Source of the DNA: an uncultured Collinsella sp.
Lineage (GTDB): Bacteria; Actinomycetota; Coriobacteriia; Coriobacteriales; Coriobacteriaceae
Direction of reading: 5' to 3'
Assembly (NCBI GenBank): GCA_958403385.1
Contig: CATXXC010000012.1
Coordinates: 25,448 to 89,447, forward strand
Length of the DNA: 64,000 bases
The notes under the pieces were generated by a model, which was given only the letters and a program-made list of their open reading frames with translations, was not told the origin of the DNA and made no database searches. The position numbers were made by a program, and so were the translations under genes. Position 1 is the first letter of the stretch. Every line of letters starts with the position of its first letter. Positions 17,329 to 26,375 of the stretch are shown piece after piece.

Positions 17329-17368
17329 CGGTATACTCTGGATGCGATGCCGTTCCAAATGGAACCAC

Positions 17369-17399
17369 AATGGCCGGCTCAATGAGTCGGCCATTTTTG
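17369..17399 (+). terminator. Terminator or attenuator between rpmF and plsX
   Basis: AATGGCCG (17369-17376) pairs with CGGCCATT (17388-17395) and is followed by TTTG. A smaller GTTCC-AAAT-GGAAC hairpin precedes it. Because the plsX ribosome-binding site follows at once, partial read-through is likely. Confidence 0.65.
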
Positions 17400-17415
17400 T
17401 ATAAGGAGCTTGTAT

Positions 17416-18435
17416 ATGAGTAACGTTCGCGTTTGTGTAGACGTTGTGGGCGGAGACGAGAAACCTCAGGTTGTTCTCGATGGTATCGAGGCTGCGCTTG
17501 CCGCCGATCCCGATATCGAGGTCTTGGCAGCTGGCCCCGCCGAAATCGTCAATCCCTTTGCCGCCTCCCATGCGCGCGTCGAGGCCCTGGAGGCACCCGA
17601 CGTTATCGCCATGGATGACGATCCCATTCGCGCCGTGATGACCAAACGCAAGTCTTCGATTGTGCTGTCGTGCCGCGCCATCAAGAAGGGCAATGCGGAT
17701 GCGTTCTTTTCTGCCGGCTCGACCGGTGCCATGACCGCTGCCGCCACCGCCTATGTGACGCCGTTTAGGTATCAGGCCGAAGGCAAGAAGCAGCCGGTGC
17801 GCCCCTGTCTGACCAATGCGCTGCCCAATCGCGCCGGCGGTCTGACGGTGCTGTGCGATATGGGCGCCAACCCCGATGTCGAGGTCGATGACATGGTACG
17901 TTTTGCCCAGATGGGTAGCGCCTATGCCCGCGTCGTCCTGGGCATCGAGCATCCCCGCGTGGGCCTGCTTGCCAACGGCACCGAGGACGAGAAGGGCTCC
18001 AACTTCACCAAGGCCTGTTTCCCTGCTATGAAGGCCGCCGTTCCCGGCTTTGTTGGTAACTGCGAGGGCACCGACCTCACCTCAGGTAACTTCGATGTCG
18101 TCGTTGCCGATGGCATGTCGGGCAACATCGCGCTCAAGGCCACTGAGGGCGCTGCTAAGTTTTTGCTGCAGGAACTCAAGGGCGTCTTTATGTCTTCGCT
18201 TGGCACCAAGATCGCCGCACTGCTCATCAAAAAGCAGATGCGCGAGATTAAGGCCAAGCTCTCTGGCGACGCCAAGGGCGGCGCGATTCTTTTGGGCCTG
18301 CGCGGCGTGGTCCTGATCGGCCATGGTGCCACCTCGGTCGAGGCTGTCAAAAACGGTACGCTCGCGGCGGCCGAAGCCGTGCGCGCCGGGCTGGTCGAGA
18401 ATGTCGCCAACTCTATGGACGGTATCGTTTTATAA
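17416..18435 (+). CDS. plsX: Phosphate acyltransferase PlsX
   Basis: PlsX converts acyl-ACP and phosphate to acyl-phosphate for glycerol-3-phosphate acylation. The 339-residue protein shows VDVVGGDEKPQVVLDG, SAGSTGAMTAAAT, LCDMGANPDVEVDDMVRFA, and LANGTEDEKGSNFTK. VADGMSGNIALKATEGAAKF and VVLIGHGATS come later. The ATG at 17416 follows AAGGAG by 7 bases; an upstream in-frame TTG is not supported. It belongs with acpP and fakA in this lipid-synthesis region. Confidence 0.95.
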   Translation: MSNVRVCVDVVGGDEKPQVVLDGIEAALAADPDIEVLAAGPAEIVNPFAASHARVEALEAPDVIAMDDDPIRAVMTKRKSSIVLSCRAIKKGNADAFFSAGSTGAMTAAATAYVTPFRYQAEGKKQPVRPCLTNALPNRAGGLTVLCDMGANPDVEVDDMVRFAQMGSAYARVVLGIEHPRVGLLANGTEDEKGSNFTKACFPAMKAAVPGFVGNCEGTDLTSGNFDVVVADGMSGNIALKATEGAAKFLLQELKGVFMSSLGTKIAALLIKKQMREIKAKLSGDAKGGAILLGLRGVVLIGHGATSVEAVKNGTLAAAEAVRAGLVENVANSMDGIVL

Positions 18436-18480
18436 GAGCGAGTTAGAGCGCTGTTATGTGCTTCGCGGCGCACGTCGTGG

Positions 18481-18523
18481 GGTAGAATCAGAACCGTGTC
18501 TTGGTACCGCCCGGGCGGTACCA
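18481..18523 (+). promoter_or_regulatory. acpP promoter region with 22-bp perfect palindrome
   Basis: A -10-like GGTAGAAT (18481-18488) is followed by a perfect palindrome at 18502-18523, half-site TGGTACCGCCC. The palindrome would lie at about +7 to +29, a good place for a repressor operator. The following ATTCTTTT also makes it a weak terminator or attenuator candidate. The regulator is unknown. Confidence 0.55.
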
Positions 18524-18559
18524 TTCTTTTGGTATTCATGCACTATGAGAGGAAGCGCT

Positions 18560-18802
18560 ATGGACCGCTCCGAAATCTTCGACAAGATCGCCGAGGTCAC
18601 TGCTGACGTTCTGGGCGTCGATGTTGCCGAAATTAGCGAGGAGACCACCTTTGACGACCTCGATGCCAACTCGCTCGAGCGCCTGCAGCTGGTTACGGCT
18701 ATCGAGGACGAGTTCAACCTCGAGATCGATGACGAGACCCTGCTCTCGCTCAGCTCTGTCGCCGACGCCGTCGACGCTATCGAAGCTGCCAAGGAGGCCT
18801 AA
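18560..18802 (+). CDS. acpP: Acyl carrier protein
   Basis: An 80-residue acidic ACP that carries growing acyl chains on phosphopantetheine. The attachment serine is in DANSLERLQLV (the usual DSL motif reads NSL here). The start ATG has AGGAAG upstream. Residues MDRSEIFDKIAEVTADVLGV and the C-terminal helix VADAVDAIEAAKEA are typical. Its last codons hold the AAGGAG that serves rnc, so the two are probably co-translated. The longer upstream in-frame reading is not supported. Confidence 0.92.
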   Translation: MDRSEIFDKIAEVTADVLGVDVAEISEETTFDDLDANSLERLQLVTAIEDEFNLEIDDETLLSLSSVADAVDAIEAAKEA

Positions 18803-18805
18803 GTC

Positions 18806-19531
18806 TTGGCTTTATCCGAACGACTTACGCGCGCCCAGGAAATCCTGGGCCACGAGTTCAACAATAAGGTGCTGCTGCGCGCGGCGCTTACGCATCCCTC
18901 GGCAGTCGAGGGCCAGCCGGTTTCTGCCAGCTATGAGCGCCTTGAGTTCTTGGGCGATTCCATTTTGGGTGCTGTGGTCGCACGCTCCTTGTTTGAGTCC
19001 TATCCGGAGTTTGACGAGGGCAAGCTCACGCGCCTGAAGGTGTCGCTTGTCTCGGGCGCTACGCTGTCCGAGGTTTCTCACGAGCTGGGCATCGACGACA
19101 TCATCATCTTTGGTGCCTCCGAGACCGGTACCGGTGCGCGCGGCCTGCATTCGGCCCTCGAGAACGTCTATGAGTCGCTCGTGGGCGCGCTGTACCTGGA
19201 TGCCGGCTGGGACGTTGCGGCGGAGTTCATTCACCGTACGCTTAAGCCGCATTTGGCTTCCGAGCGTGCCGAGCATCCTGCGAACCCCAAGTCGTTTTTG
19301 CAGGAGTGCGTGCAAGCCGACGGTCACGAACCTCCGGCGTACAAGCTCGTTGGCTCCGAGGGTCCGGCGCATGCGCCCACCTTTACCGCCGTGGTTTTGA
19401 TCGATGGTATTCGCCAGGGTCGCGGCTCCGGCTCCTCAAAGAAGGAAGCCGAGGGAGCCGCCGCGCTCGAAGCGCTCGACCGCATGGGTTACACCACCAA
19501 CGGCGTGATTCTGAACAAGAAGCACGTGTAA
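18806..19531 (+). CDS. rnc: Ribonuclease III
   Basis: RNase III cuts double-stranded RNA, including rRNA precursors. The 241-residue protein uses a TTG start, with AAGGAG nine bases upstream inside acpP. The catalytic signature is ERLEFLGDSILGAVVA, followed by ENVYESLVGALYLDAGWD. The C-terminal dsRNA-binding domain spans about 160-230 (NPKSFLQECVQ ... GSGSSKKEAEGAAALEAL). The order acpP-rnc-smc-ftsY-ffh matches Firmicutes. Confidence 0.96.
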   Translation: MALSERLTRAQEILGHEFNNKVLLRAALTHPSAVEGQPVSASYERLEFLGDSILGAVVARSLFESYPEFDEGKLTRLKVSLVSGATLSEVSHELGIDDIIIFGASETGTGARGLHSALENVYESLVGALYLDAGWDVAAEFIHRTLKPHLASERAEHPANPKSFLQECVQADGHEPPAYKLVGSEGPAHAPTFTAVVLIDGIRQGRGSGSSKKEAEGAAALEALDRMGYTTNGVILNKKHV

Positions 19532-19541
19532 GCGAGGAACC

Positions 19542-22500
19542 GTGTATCTCAAGTCCCTCACGCTCAAAGGGTTCAAGTCGTTTGCCGACCGCGCCCATAT
19601 GACGTTTGAGCCGGGCCTGACCGTCATCGTCGGTCCTAACGGCTCGGGAAAATCGAACATCTCTGACTCGATTCTGTGGGTCCTGGGCGAGCAGAGCGCC
19701 AAGCAGCTGCGCGGCCAGGCCATGGAGGATGTCATCTTCTCTGGCTCGTCTGCGCGCAAGCCGGTGGGTGTCGCCGAGGTCACGCTGGTGCTCGATAACT
19801 CGGACCATATGCTGCCCGTCGATTTTGACGAGGTTGCCATCACCCGTCGCATGTATCGCTCGGGCGAAAGCGAGTACCTCATCAACTCGAGTCCGTGCCG
19901 CCTGATGGACATTCAGGACATCCTGCACGATTCGGGCCTGGGCAAGGATACGCATTCCATCATCAGCCAGGGCAAGCTCGACGCCATTTTGCAGAGCCGC
20001 CCCGAGGAGCGTCGCGCCCTCATCGAGGAGGCCGCCGGCATCTCCAAGCACAAGCGCCGCAAGGAGCGCGCGCTCAAAAAGATTAAGTCGATGGACGAGC
20101 ACCTGACGCGTGCCCGCGACATCAATAAGGAAATCGCCCGTCAGCTGCGACCGCTGGAGCGTCAGGTCGATCGCGCGCGCAAGTACAAAGAGCTGTCCTC
20201 GCGCGCGAACGAGCTTACGCAGATGCTGGCCGTTGACGAGCTGCGTTCGCTGCAGTCGCAGTGGAACGACCTAGAGAGCCGCTCCAAGGAAGGTGCCGCC
20301 GAGCTTGAGCTTGCGCAGTACCGCTTGGGCGAAAAGGAGCGTGAGCTCGAGAAGCTTCAGGTCATGCTCGAGGAAAAGGGCCTGTTTGTGGGCGACCTAG
20401 GCGAGCAGCGCCGTCATATGCAAGATGTGGTCGGCCGCATTAACTCCGACATGCGCCTGCTCGAGGAAAAGGGCCACAACATGGTGTCGCGCCTGTCTGA
20501 CATGCGCGGGCAGATTTCGAGCTCCGAGCATCAGCGTCGTCGCGTGGTCGAGGAGCTCGAGGATGCGCGTGCGCAGCTTGAGGAAGTGACCGGTGCGCAT
20601 ATGCAGGCCCAGGAGGACGTTGACGCCGCTGGTCCTGCCGCCGCTGAGCTCCACGAGCGGCGCGTGGCGCTCGACAATCAGATTTCGCAGCTTACGCGTG
20701 AGCAACGCGATGTGCAGCGCGTGGCCGATAACGCCGCGCTCGAGCTCGCTAAGGTGAAGGATTCCTTGAGCAATGCCGAGGTCGAGGACAACATGTACGC
20801 CTCGCGCCTGGAGCAGATCGATGAACAGCTCGAGGAGGTCACGGCTTCGCTCGAGAGCCGTCGCGACCGCGCCGAGGAGCTTGAGGGCGCTCTTGAGGAA
20901 GCGCGCCAGGCCCAGGTCGATGCTCGTGAGGCCACCGAGACGGCACGCGCGGCCCTGAAGGACCTGCGTGCCCGCGAGAGCGAGGCACGCAACAAGCTAT
21001 CCGAGGTGCGTTCGGAGCTTGCCAGCCAAAAGAAACTCGATGCCCGCATGGCCGACAGCTCGCCGCTCGTGAGCCGTCTGGTGGGTACGCTGGGCGACGA
21101 TGTCTTGGGTCGTCTGGGCGACGTGCTGGAGGCCCCGCGCGAGCTTGAGGGCCTGGTTGAGCACTTGCTCGCCGGCGATATCGATGCGCTGCTGTTTGAT
21201 GACGCCGCCACGCTTGAGCGTGCCGGTCGTGCGGCTCTGGACCAAAAGAAGGCCTCGGGCGAGGCGCTGCTGGTGGCGCGCGGCGTGAGCAGCTCTACCG
21301 CCGCTGAGGGCGCTGCCGGTACCCGTCTGGTTGATCGTCTGTCCGTACGCGCAGGCTACGGTCCCGTCGTCGAGGCGTTGCTCGGCGGCTATTACGTCGT
21401 GGACGATCTTGCTGCCGCGCTGTCGGCGCCGGTCGTTGACGGCGTGACTTACGTGACTCCCGATGGCGCTCGCGTAAGCTGCGGCGGCCTGGTGCGCGTG
21501 GGCCTCGATGCCGGCGAGGCCTCGGGTGCTCTGGAGCGCAAGCGCCGTATCCGCGAGCTGGAGGGGCTTGAGCCCGATTTGGCCGCTGTGTTTGAACATG
21601 TGTCAGGCCAGGTCGTTGAGGCCAATGCGGCCGTTGAGGAAGCGCGTGCCGCTGAGGGCGATGCCGCCGGCGAGATCGCCCGTCTTGAGGGCGAGCGCCG
21701 CTCGCTGCTCTCCGAGATCGGCCGCTTGGAGCAAAGCGCCAACAATGCCGAGGTCGAGCGCGTGCGCATCTCCAAGCGCCGCGAGCAGGCCTCCGAAGCC
21801 GTTCGCGCTGCGCGCCCGCGCGTTGACGAGCTCACCCGTTCGCGTGACGAGGCTCGCGCGCAGGCAAGCAATCTGGGGTTGCAGATTGCCGAGGCCAACG
21901 ACGAACTCGACCGCGTTCGCCGTGACGATTCCGAGGCTGCCGGCAAGCTCGCCGACGCCAAGGTTCGCCTAGCCCAGACGAGCGAACGCCTGCGTTCGCT
22001 GAAGGGCCGCGTGCCCGATCTGGAGCATCGTCTTGAGGGCATCGACCGCCGTATCCGCGGAACACGCCAGGCCTCGCGCTCGCTCGAATTGCTGCGCCTG
22101 CGCGTCGATCCCATGCACGAGCGCTATTCGGCCCTGCTGGAGCGCGCGTCGGATTGGGCCTCGCGTCTGCGTGACCAGGCTTCGCTCGAGGAGGCTGACT
22201 CGGCCTCGCTTAAGAAGACCATTGAGGACGCCAAGGCCGAGGTCTCCCGCGCCAAGGAGCGGGTCGATGCCGCCACCGCGACGCAAAACGAGTTCAAGGT
22301 CGCTCGCGGCAAGCTTGAGGTGCAGGTAGAGGCGGCTATCAAGGCCATTACCGCCGATGGCACCACGGTGCTCGAGGAGGCGCTCATGCTTCCTGCGCCC
22401 ACCGACCGTGACGCTGCCGAGCGTGAGCTCAACCAGCTCGTGCGCCAGATCAACAACCTGGGCCCTGTGAACCAGGTTGCCATGGAGGAGTACGAGCATC

Positions 22501-23078
22501 TCAAGCGCCGCGCCGATTACATTGAGGAGCAGCTGGCCGATCTGGAGAGCGCGCGCAAGGCGCTCACCAAGATCACCGTGGCCATTGACCGTAAGATGCG
22601 CAAGGCCTTCCTGGTGACCTTCGAGAAGGTCGATGCGAACTTCCGCGAGATCTTCGCCATGCTGTTCCCGGGTGGCCAGGCACATCTGGAGATGACCGAC
22701 CCTGAGCATCCGGCCGAGACGGGCATCGAGGTCGTGGCGCAGCCGCGCGGCAAGCGCATCACCAAGATGATGCTCATGTCGGGCGGCGAGAAGAGTCTGA
22801 CGGCGCTCGCCCTGCTCTTTGCCGTGTATCGCACGCGCACGGTGCCGTTCTATGTGCTGGACGAGGTCGAGGCGGCACTCGATGACGCCAACCTGTCCAA
22901 GCTTATCGGCGCGCTCGATGTGTTGCGTTCCGATACGCAGCTCTTGGTTATCTCGCATCAGCGCCGTACTATGGAGGACGCTGACGTCCTCTATGGCGTC
23001 TCGATGCAAGCCGACGGCGTCAGTCGCGTCGTCTCGCAAAAACTCGATTGCGAAACCGGAAAGGTCGTGAATGCATAA
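19542..23078 (+). CDS. smc: Chromosome partition protein SMC
   Basis: SMC is the ATPase of the bacterial condensin complex. The 1178-residue protein has a GTG start. The N-terminal head (LTLKGFKSFADRAH, Walker A VGPNGSGKSNISDSILWVLG) leads into two long coiled coils around a hinge at about 505-660 (GTLGDDVLGRLGDVLEAP ... GGYYVVDDLAAAL). The C-terminal head has the signature LMSGGEKSLTALALLFA and Walker B FYVLDEVEAALDDAN. Length and layout are normal. Its stop overlaps the ftsY start (TAATG). The partners scpA and scpB are not in the window. Confidence 0.97.
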   Translation: MYLKSLTLKGFKSFADRAHMTFEPGLTVIVGPNGSGKSNISDSILWVLGEQSAKQLRGQAMEDVIFSGSSARKPVGVAEVTLVLDNSDHMLPVDFDEVAITRRMYRSGESEYLINSSPCRLMDIQDILHDSGLGKDTHSIISQGKLDAILQSRPEERRALIEEAAGISKHKRRKERALKKIKSMDEHLTRARDINKEIARQLRPLERQVDRARKYKELSSRANELTQMLAVDELRSLQSQWNDLESRSKEGAAELELAQYRLGEKERELEKLQVMLEEKGLFVGDLGEQRRHMQDVVGRINSDMRLLEEKGHNMVSRLSDMRGQISSSEHQRRRVVEELEDARAQLEEVTGAHMQAQEDVDAAGPAAAELHERRVALDNQISQLTREQRDVQRVADNAALELAKVKDSLSNAEVEDNMYASRLEQIDEQLEEVTASLESRRDRAEELEGALEEARQAQVDAREATETARAALKDLRARESEARNKLSEVRSELASQKKLDARMADSSPLVSRLVGTLGDDVLGRLGDVLEAPRELEGLVEHLLAGDIDALLFDDAATLERAGRAALDQKKASGEALLVARGVSSSTAAEGAAGTRLVDRLSVRAGYGPVVEALLGGYYVVDDLAAALSAPVVDGVTYVTPDGARVSCGGLVRVGLDAGEASGALERKRRIRELEGLEPDLAAVFEHVSGQVVEANAAVEEARAAEGDAAGEIARLEGERRSLLSEIGRLEQSANNAEVERVRISKRREQASEAVRAARPRVDELTRSRDEARAQASNLGLQIAEANDELDRVRRDDSEAAGKLADAKVRLAQTSERLRSLKGRVPDLEHRLEGIDRRIRGTRQASRSLELLRLRVDPMHERYSALLERASDWASRLRDQASLEEADSASLKKTIEDAKAEVSRAKERVDAATATQNEFKVARGKLEVQVEAAIKAITADGTTVLEEALMLPAPTDRDAAERELNQLVRQINNLGPVNQVAMEEYEHLKRRADYIEEQLADLESARKALTKITVAIDRKMRKAFLVTFEKVDANFREIFAMLFPGGQAHLEMTDPEHPAETGIEVVAQPRGKRITKMMLMSGGEKSLTALALLFAVYRTRTVPFYVLDEVEAALDDANLSKLIGALDVLRSDTQLLVISHQRRTMEDADVLYGVSMQADGVSRVVSQKLDCETGKVVNA

Positions 23079-23995
23079 TGGGATTCTTCGATGCTCTCTC
23101 GCGCGGACTTGAGCGCAGCCGCGAGGCCCTCAACGAGGTCTTCTACTTTGGCGGCGAGGTCGACGAGGATTTTTGGGAGGACCTAGAGGACACCCTCGTC
23201 ATGGGTGACATGGGTGCCGAGGTCGCGATCCAGGTGTCCGATGACCTGCGCGATGCCGCGGCCAAGAAGAACCTTAAGACCGCCCCGCAGCTCCGTCGCG
23301 CCCTGGCCGAGCAGCTCGAGCAGCATTTTGTGCCCGTCGAGCGCGATCCGTTCGCCGACACGCCGAGTTGCGTGCTGTTTGTGGGCATTAACGGTGCCGG
23401 CAAGACCACGACGGTCGGCAAGATCGCGAGCGCCATGTCTGCCCGCGGCAAGAACGTCGTGATCGGCTCAGCCGACACCTTCCGCGCCGCCGCCATTGAG
23501 CAGCTCGATGTGTGGGGCCAGCGCGCCGGCGTTCCCGTCATCAAGCGCGACCGCGGCTCCGACCCGGCGAGCGTTTGCTACGACGTGCTCGACGAGGCCG
23601 ACAAGCGCGGCAGCGACCTGGTGCTTATCGACACCGCCGGTCGTCTGCACACGAGCCCCGAGCTCATGCGCGAGCTTGCCAAGGTGGTCAACGTGACGCG
23701 TAAGCGCGCCGCCAATATGGCCGCCGGCCCCATGCCCGTCTCGGTCGTCCTCGTAATCGATGCCGCAACAGGCCAAAACGGCCTGAACCAGGCGCTCGAG
23801 TTTAACGAGGCGCTGGGCCTGGACGGTATTATCATGACAAAGCTCGACGGCACGGCAAAGGGCGGTATCGCCATGGCCGTGGCCGAGAAGCTCAAGCTTC
23901 CCATCCTGCGCATCGGCGTGGGCGAGCAGGTCGATGACCTGCAGGAGTTTAATGCCAAAGATTTCTGCCGCGCCCTGGTGGGCGAGTCCAATTAA
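23078..23995 (+). CDS. ftsY: Signal recognition particle receptor FtsY
   Basis: FtsY is the membrane-side GTPase that receives ribosome-SRP complexes. The ATG overlapping the smc stop gives 305 residues, MGFFDALSRGLERSREAL onwards. It has the N domain and the G domain with VGINGAGKTTTVGKIA, SADTFRAAAIEQL, LIDTAGRLHTSPELM and TKLDGTAKGG. The acidic A domain found in E. coli is missing, as in many Gram-positives. Confidence 0.95.
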   Translation: MGFFDALSRGLERSREALNEVFYFGGEVDEDFWEDLEDTLVMGDMGAEVAIQVSDDLRDAAAKKNLKTAPQLRRALAEQLEQHFVPVERDPFADTPSCVLFVGINGAGKTTTVGKIASAMSARGKNVVIGSADTFRAAAIEQLDVWGQRAGVPVIKRDRGSDPASVCYDVLDEADKRGSDLVLIDTAGRLHTSPELMRELAKVVNVTRKRAANMAAGPMPVSVVLVIDAATGQNGLNQALEFNEALGLDGIIMTKLDGTAKGGIAMAVAEKLKLPILRIGVGEQVDDLQEFNAKDFCRALVGESN

Positions 23996-24005
23996 GGAGT
24001 GACTA

Positions 24006-25481
24006 GTGTTTGATTCCCTGAGCGATCGCCTCAACGACACATTTGACCGCCTGCGCGGCAAGGGCAAGCTGACCGAGGCCGATATCACCTCGGCCATGCG
24101 CGACATTCGCATGGCGCTGCTCGAGGCCGACGTCAACTTCAAGGTCGTCAAGGAGTTCGTCGCCAAGACCAAGGAGCGCTGCATGACCGCCGAGGTCATG
24201 GAGTCGCTGTCGCCGGCGCAAAACGTCGTCAAGATCGTGCTCGACGAGCTCACCGAGATGCTCGGCTCCACCGAGAGCAAGCTCGTCTTTAGTAACCGCA
24301 TTCCCAATGTCATCATGCTCGTGGGCCTGCAGGGCTCCGGTAAGACCACGGCGGCCGTAAAGCTGGCTTACCTGCTCAAGAAGCAGGGCCGCTCGCCGCT
24401 GCTCGCCGCGTGCGACGTCTATCGTCCCGCCGCTGCCGACCAGCTGGCCACGCTCGGTGGCGAGATCGGCGTGCCGGTCTTCCGCGGTGACGGCGCGCAC
24501 CCGGTTGACATTGCCAAGGGTGCCATCCAGGAGGCCGTCGACCACCTGCGCGATGTGGTCATCGTCGATACCGCCGGTCGTCTGCAGATTGATGAGCAGA
24601 TGATGCAGGAGGCCGTGGACATCAAGAAGGCCGTCAAGCCCGATCAGGTGCTGATGGTCGTCGATGCCATGACCGGCCAGGATATCGTCAACGTCGTCTC
24701 GACCTTCGCCGAGCGCACCGACTTTGACGGCGTGATTATCTCCAAGCTCGACGGCGACGCCCGTGGCGGCGGCGCGCTTTCCGTGCGCCAGGTGACCGGC
24801 AAGCCCATCAAGTTCGTGAGCATGGGCGAGAAGCCCGATTCGCTGGAGCCGTTCTACCCCGACCGCATGGCCAAGCGCATCTTGGGCATGGGTGATGTTG
24901 TCGGCATTATCGAGAAGGCCCAGGAGGCCGCCGATGCCGAGCAGCTCGAGGCCGCCGAGCGCATGCTGCGCGAGGGCTTTACCATGAACGACATGCTCGA
25001 CCAGATGAAGGCCGTCAAGAAGATGGGCGGCATGAAGGGCATTCTGGGCATGCTCCCCGGTGGCCAGCGTGCGCTCAACCAGATGGGTGGTAACCTGGAC
25101 GAAGGCATCTTCGACAAGAACGAGGCCATCATCATGTCGATGACCAAGGAGGAGCGCCTTCGTCCCTCCATCATCAACGGTCAGCGTCGCGCCCGCATCG
25201 CCAAGGGCGCCGGCGTGACCCCCACTGAGGTCAATAGCCTTATGAAGCAGTGGGGCGAGATGAATAAGATGATGGGCCGCATGCGCTCGATGGCCAATCA
25301 GGCGCAGGCCGGCGGCAAGAAGGGCAAGAAGGGTAAGAAGGGCAAAAAGATGCGCATGCCCAATATTCCCGGTCTGGATGCCATGGGCCTGGGCGGCATG
25401 GGCGGACTTGGGACGGGCGGTCCTAAGTCCGATATGGATCTGCTGCGCCAGATGGAAGCGCAGATGCGCAATAAGAAGTAA
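24006..25481 (+). CDS. ffh: Signal recognition particle protein Ffh
   Basis: Ffh binds signal sequences and 4.5S/scRNA and docks with FtsY. The 491-residue protein has a GTG start. The NG domain carries GLQGSGKTTAAVKLAYLL, ACDVYRPAAADQL, VDTAGRLQIDEQMM and SKLDGDARGG. The methionine-rich M domain starts near residue 320 (MNDMLDQMKAVKKMGGMKGI, GMLPGGQ, RRARIAKGAG). A lysine-rich patch (KKGKKGKKGKKMRM) and a Gly/Met-rich tail extend the C-terminus. It starts 11 bases after ftsY. No SRP RNA gene was seen nearby. Confidence 0.96.
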   Translation: MFDSLSDRLNDTFDRLRGKGKLTEADITSAMRDIRMALLEADVNFKVVKEFVAKTKERCMTAEVMESLSPAQNVVKIVLDELTEMLGSTESKLVFSNRIPNVIMLVGLQGSGKTTAAVKLAYLLKKQGRSPLLAACDVYRPAAADQLATLGGEIGVPVFRGDGAHPVDIAKGAIQEAVDHLRDVVIVDTAGRLQIDEQMMQEAVDIKKAVKPDQVLMVVDAMTGQDIVNVVSTFAERTDFDGVIISKLDGDARGGGALSVRQVTGKPIKFVSMGEKPDSLEPFYPDRMAKRILGMGDVVGIIEKAQEAADAEQLEAAERMLREGFTMNDMLDQMKAVKKMGGMKGILGMLPGGQRALNQMGGNLDEGIFDKNEAIIMSMTKEERLRPSIINGQRRARIAKGAGVTPTEVNSLMKQWGEMNKMMGRMRSMANQAQAGGKKGKKGKKGKKMRMPNIPGLDAMGLGGMGGLGTGGPKSDMDLLRQMEAQMRNKK

Positions 25482-25503
25482 CGACTGGTAGAGTCGTGTA
25501 TGG

Positions 25504-25539
25504 CGAAGGCCGCCTGGATGGTATTCCAGGCGGCCTTCG
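25504..25539. terminator. Convergent terminator between ffh and the UPF0251-NifX gene
   Basis: GAAGGCCGCCTGGA (25505-25518) pairs perfectly with TCCAGGCGGCCTTC (25525-25538), a 14-bp stem. The U-run is poor on the + side. It lies between convergent genes. Confidence 0.7.
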
Positions 25540-25596
25540 TCGTTGGTGCGTTATATGTTGTGTGAGCAGACGCGTGATGGCATCGATTGCCTGCTG

Positions 25597-26361
25597 TTAG
25601 TGGCAGCTGCAGCCCTCGTGACCCTCGTTCTCGTGATGGCCGTGGCAACCGCAGGATCCGCCATGCTCGTGGATGTGCTCATGATCATGTCCATGGCAGT
25701 CGCAGGTGGCCTCGCCGTTCTGTGCGAGCGTGCCGGCAATGAGAGCCTCGACGCAGGCATCGCAGCTGCCCTGGGCGCCCGCATAGACCGTGATGCCGGC
25801 TTGGGCAAGCGCGTTGATAGCGCCGCCGCCGATACCGCCGCAAATGAGCGTGTCAACGCCACCGTTGGCAAGCAGGCCCGCCAAGGCGCCGTGGCCGGTG
25901 CCGCCGGTGCCTACGACCTGCTCGTTGAGCACCTTGCCATCCTGGATGTCGTAGATCTTGAACTGCTCGCTGCGGCCAAAGTGCATAAAGATGTTGCCGT
26001 TCTCGTACGTCGTTGCCACCCTCATGGTGCCGACCTCCTTTGCTGGCCATGCGGCCGTCGTCGTGGCGATGGGGGAGTACGCGATATTGCCGCCCTCGAT
26101 GACGAGCGCTCGTCCGTTGACCAGCGCGTTTGCCACCTTGCGATGCGCGCGACTGCTGATTGCCGCCACCGTGGCGCGGGCGATGCCCATGTGCAGGGCG
26201 ACGGCCTCCTGATTGAGGCCCTCCAGATCGCACAGGCGCAGTACTTCGAGCTCATCGACCGTCATATCGATAGCGTCTCCGCTGGCAAGGCCATCGGGGG
26301 TAAAGCCGCGATATTCGGGGATGATCCCAACGCGGCGCAGTTTTTCGCGTCTTCCAGCCAT
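25597..26361 (-). CDS. Fusion of UPF0251 (DUF134) DNA-binding domain and NifX/dinitrogenase Fe-Mo cofactor-type domain
   Basis: A 254-residue protein with two parts. Residues 1 to about 98 are a UPF0251-type helix-turn-helix (RREKLRRVGIIPEYRGFTP, MTVDELEVLRLCDLEGLNQEAVA, IARATVAAISSRAHRKVANALV, ALVIEGGN). Residues 113-220 are a dinitrogenase iron-molybdenum cofactor/NifX-like fold (MRVATTYENGNIFMHFGRSEQF, CGGIGGGAINAL, GITVYAGAQGSCDACVEALI). The last 35 residues are rich in His and Cys (HGHDHEHIHEHGG) and probably bind metal. M113 has its own strong AAAGGAGG ribosome-binding site, so the second domain may also be made alone. The start at 26361 is the first ATG before the conserved UPF0251 block. 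A role in metal-cofactor or redox control is inferred, not shown. Confidence 0.82.
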   Translation of the reverse strand: MAGRREKLRRVGIIPEYRGFTPDGLASGDAIDMTVDELEVLRLCDLEGLNQEAVALHMGIARATVAAISSRAHRKVANALVNGRALVIEGGNIAYSPIATTTAAWPAKEVGTMRVATTYENGNIFMHFGRSEQFKIYDIQDGKVLNEQVVGTGGTGHGALAGLLANGGVDTLICGGIGGGAINALAQAGITVYAGAQGSCDACVEALIAGTLAQNGEATCDCHGHDHEHIHEHGGSCGCHGHHENEGHEGCSCH

Positions 26362-26375
26362 ACACTCTCCAAATC

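Noticed and set aside
18502..18530. T-box-like GGTACCGC element before acpP
   Set aside because: No stem I, no specifier loop, and acpP is not an amino-acid gene; an operator or attenuator reading fits better.
25482..25596. SRP RNA gene next to ffh
   Set aside because: The gap contains only the terminator stem; the GGAA/GNAR SRP hairpin was not found.
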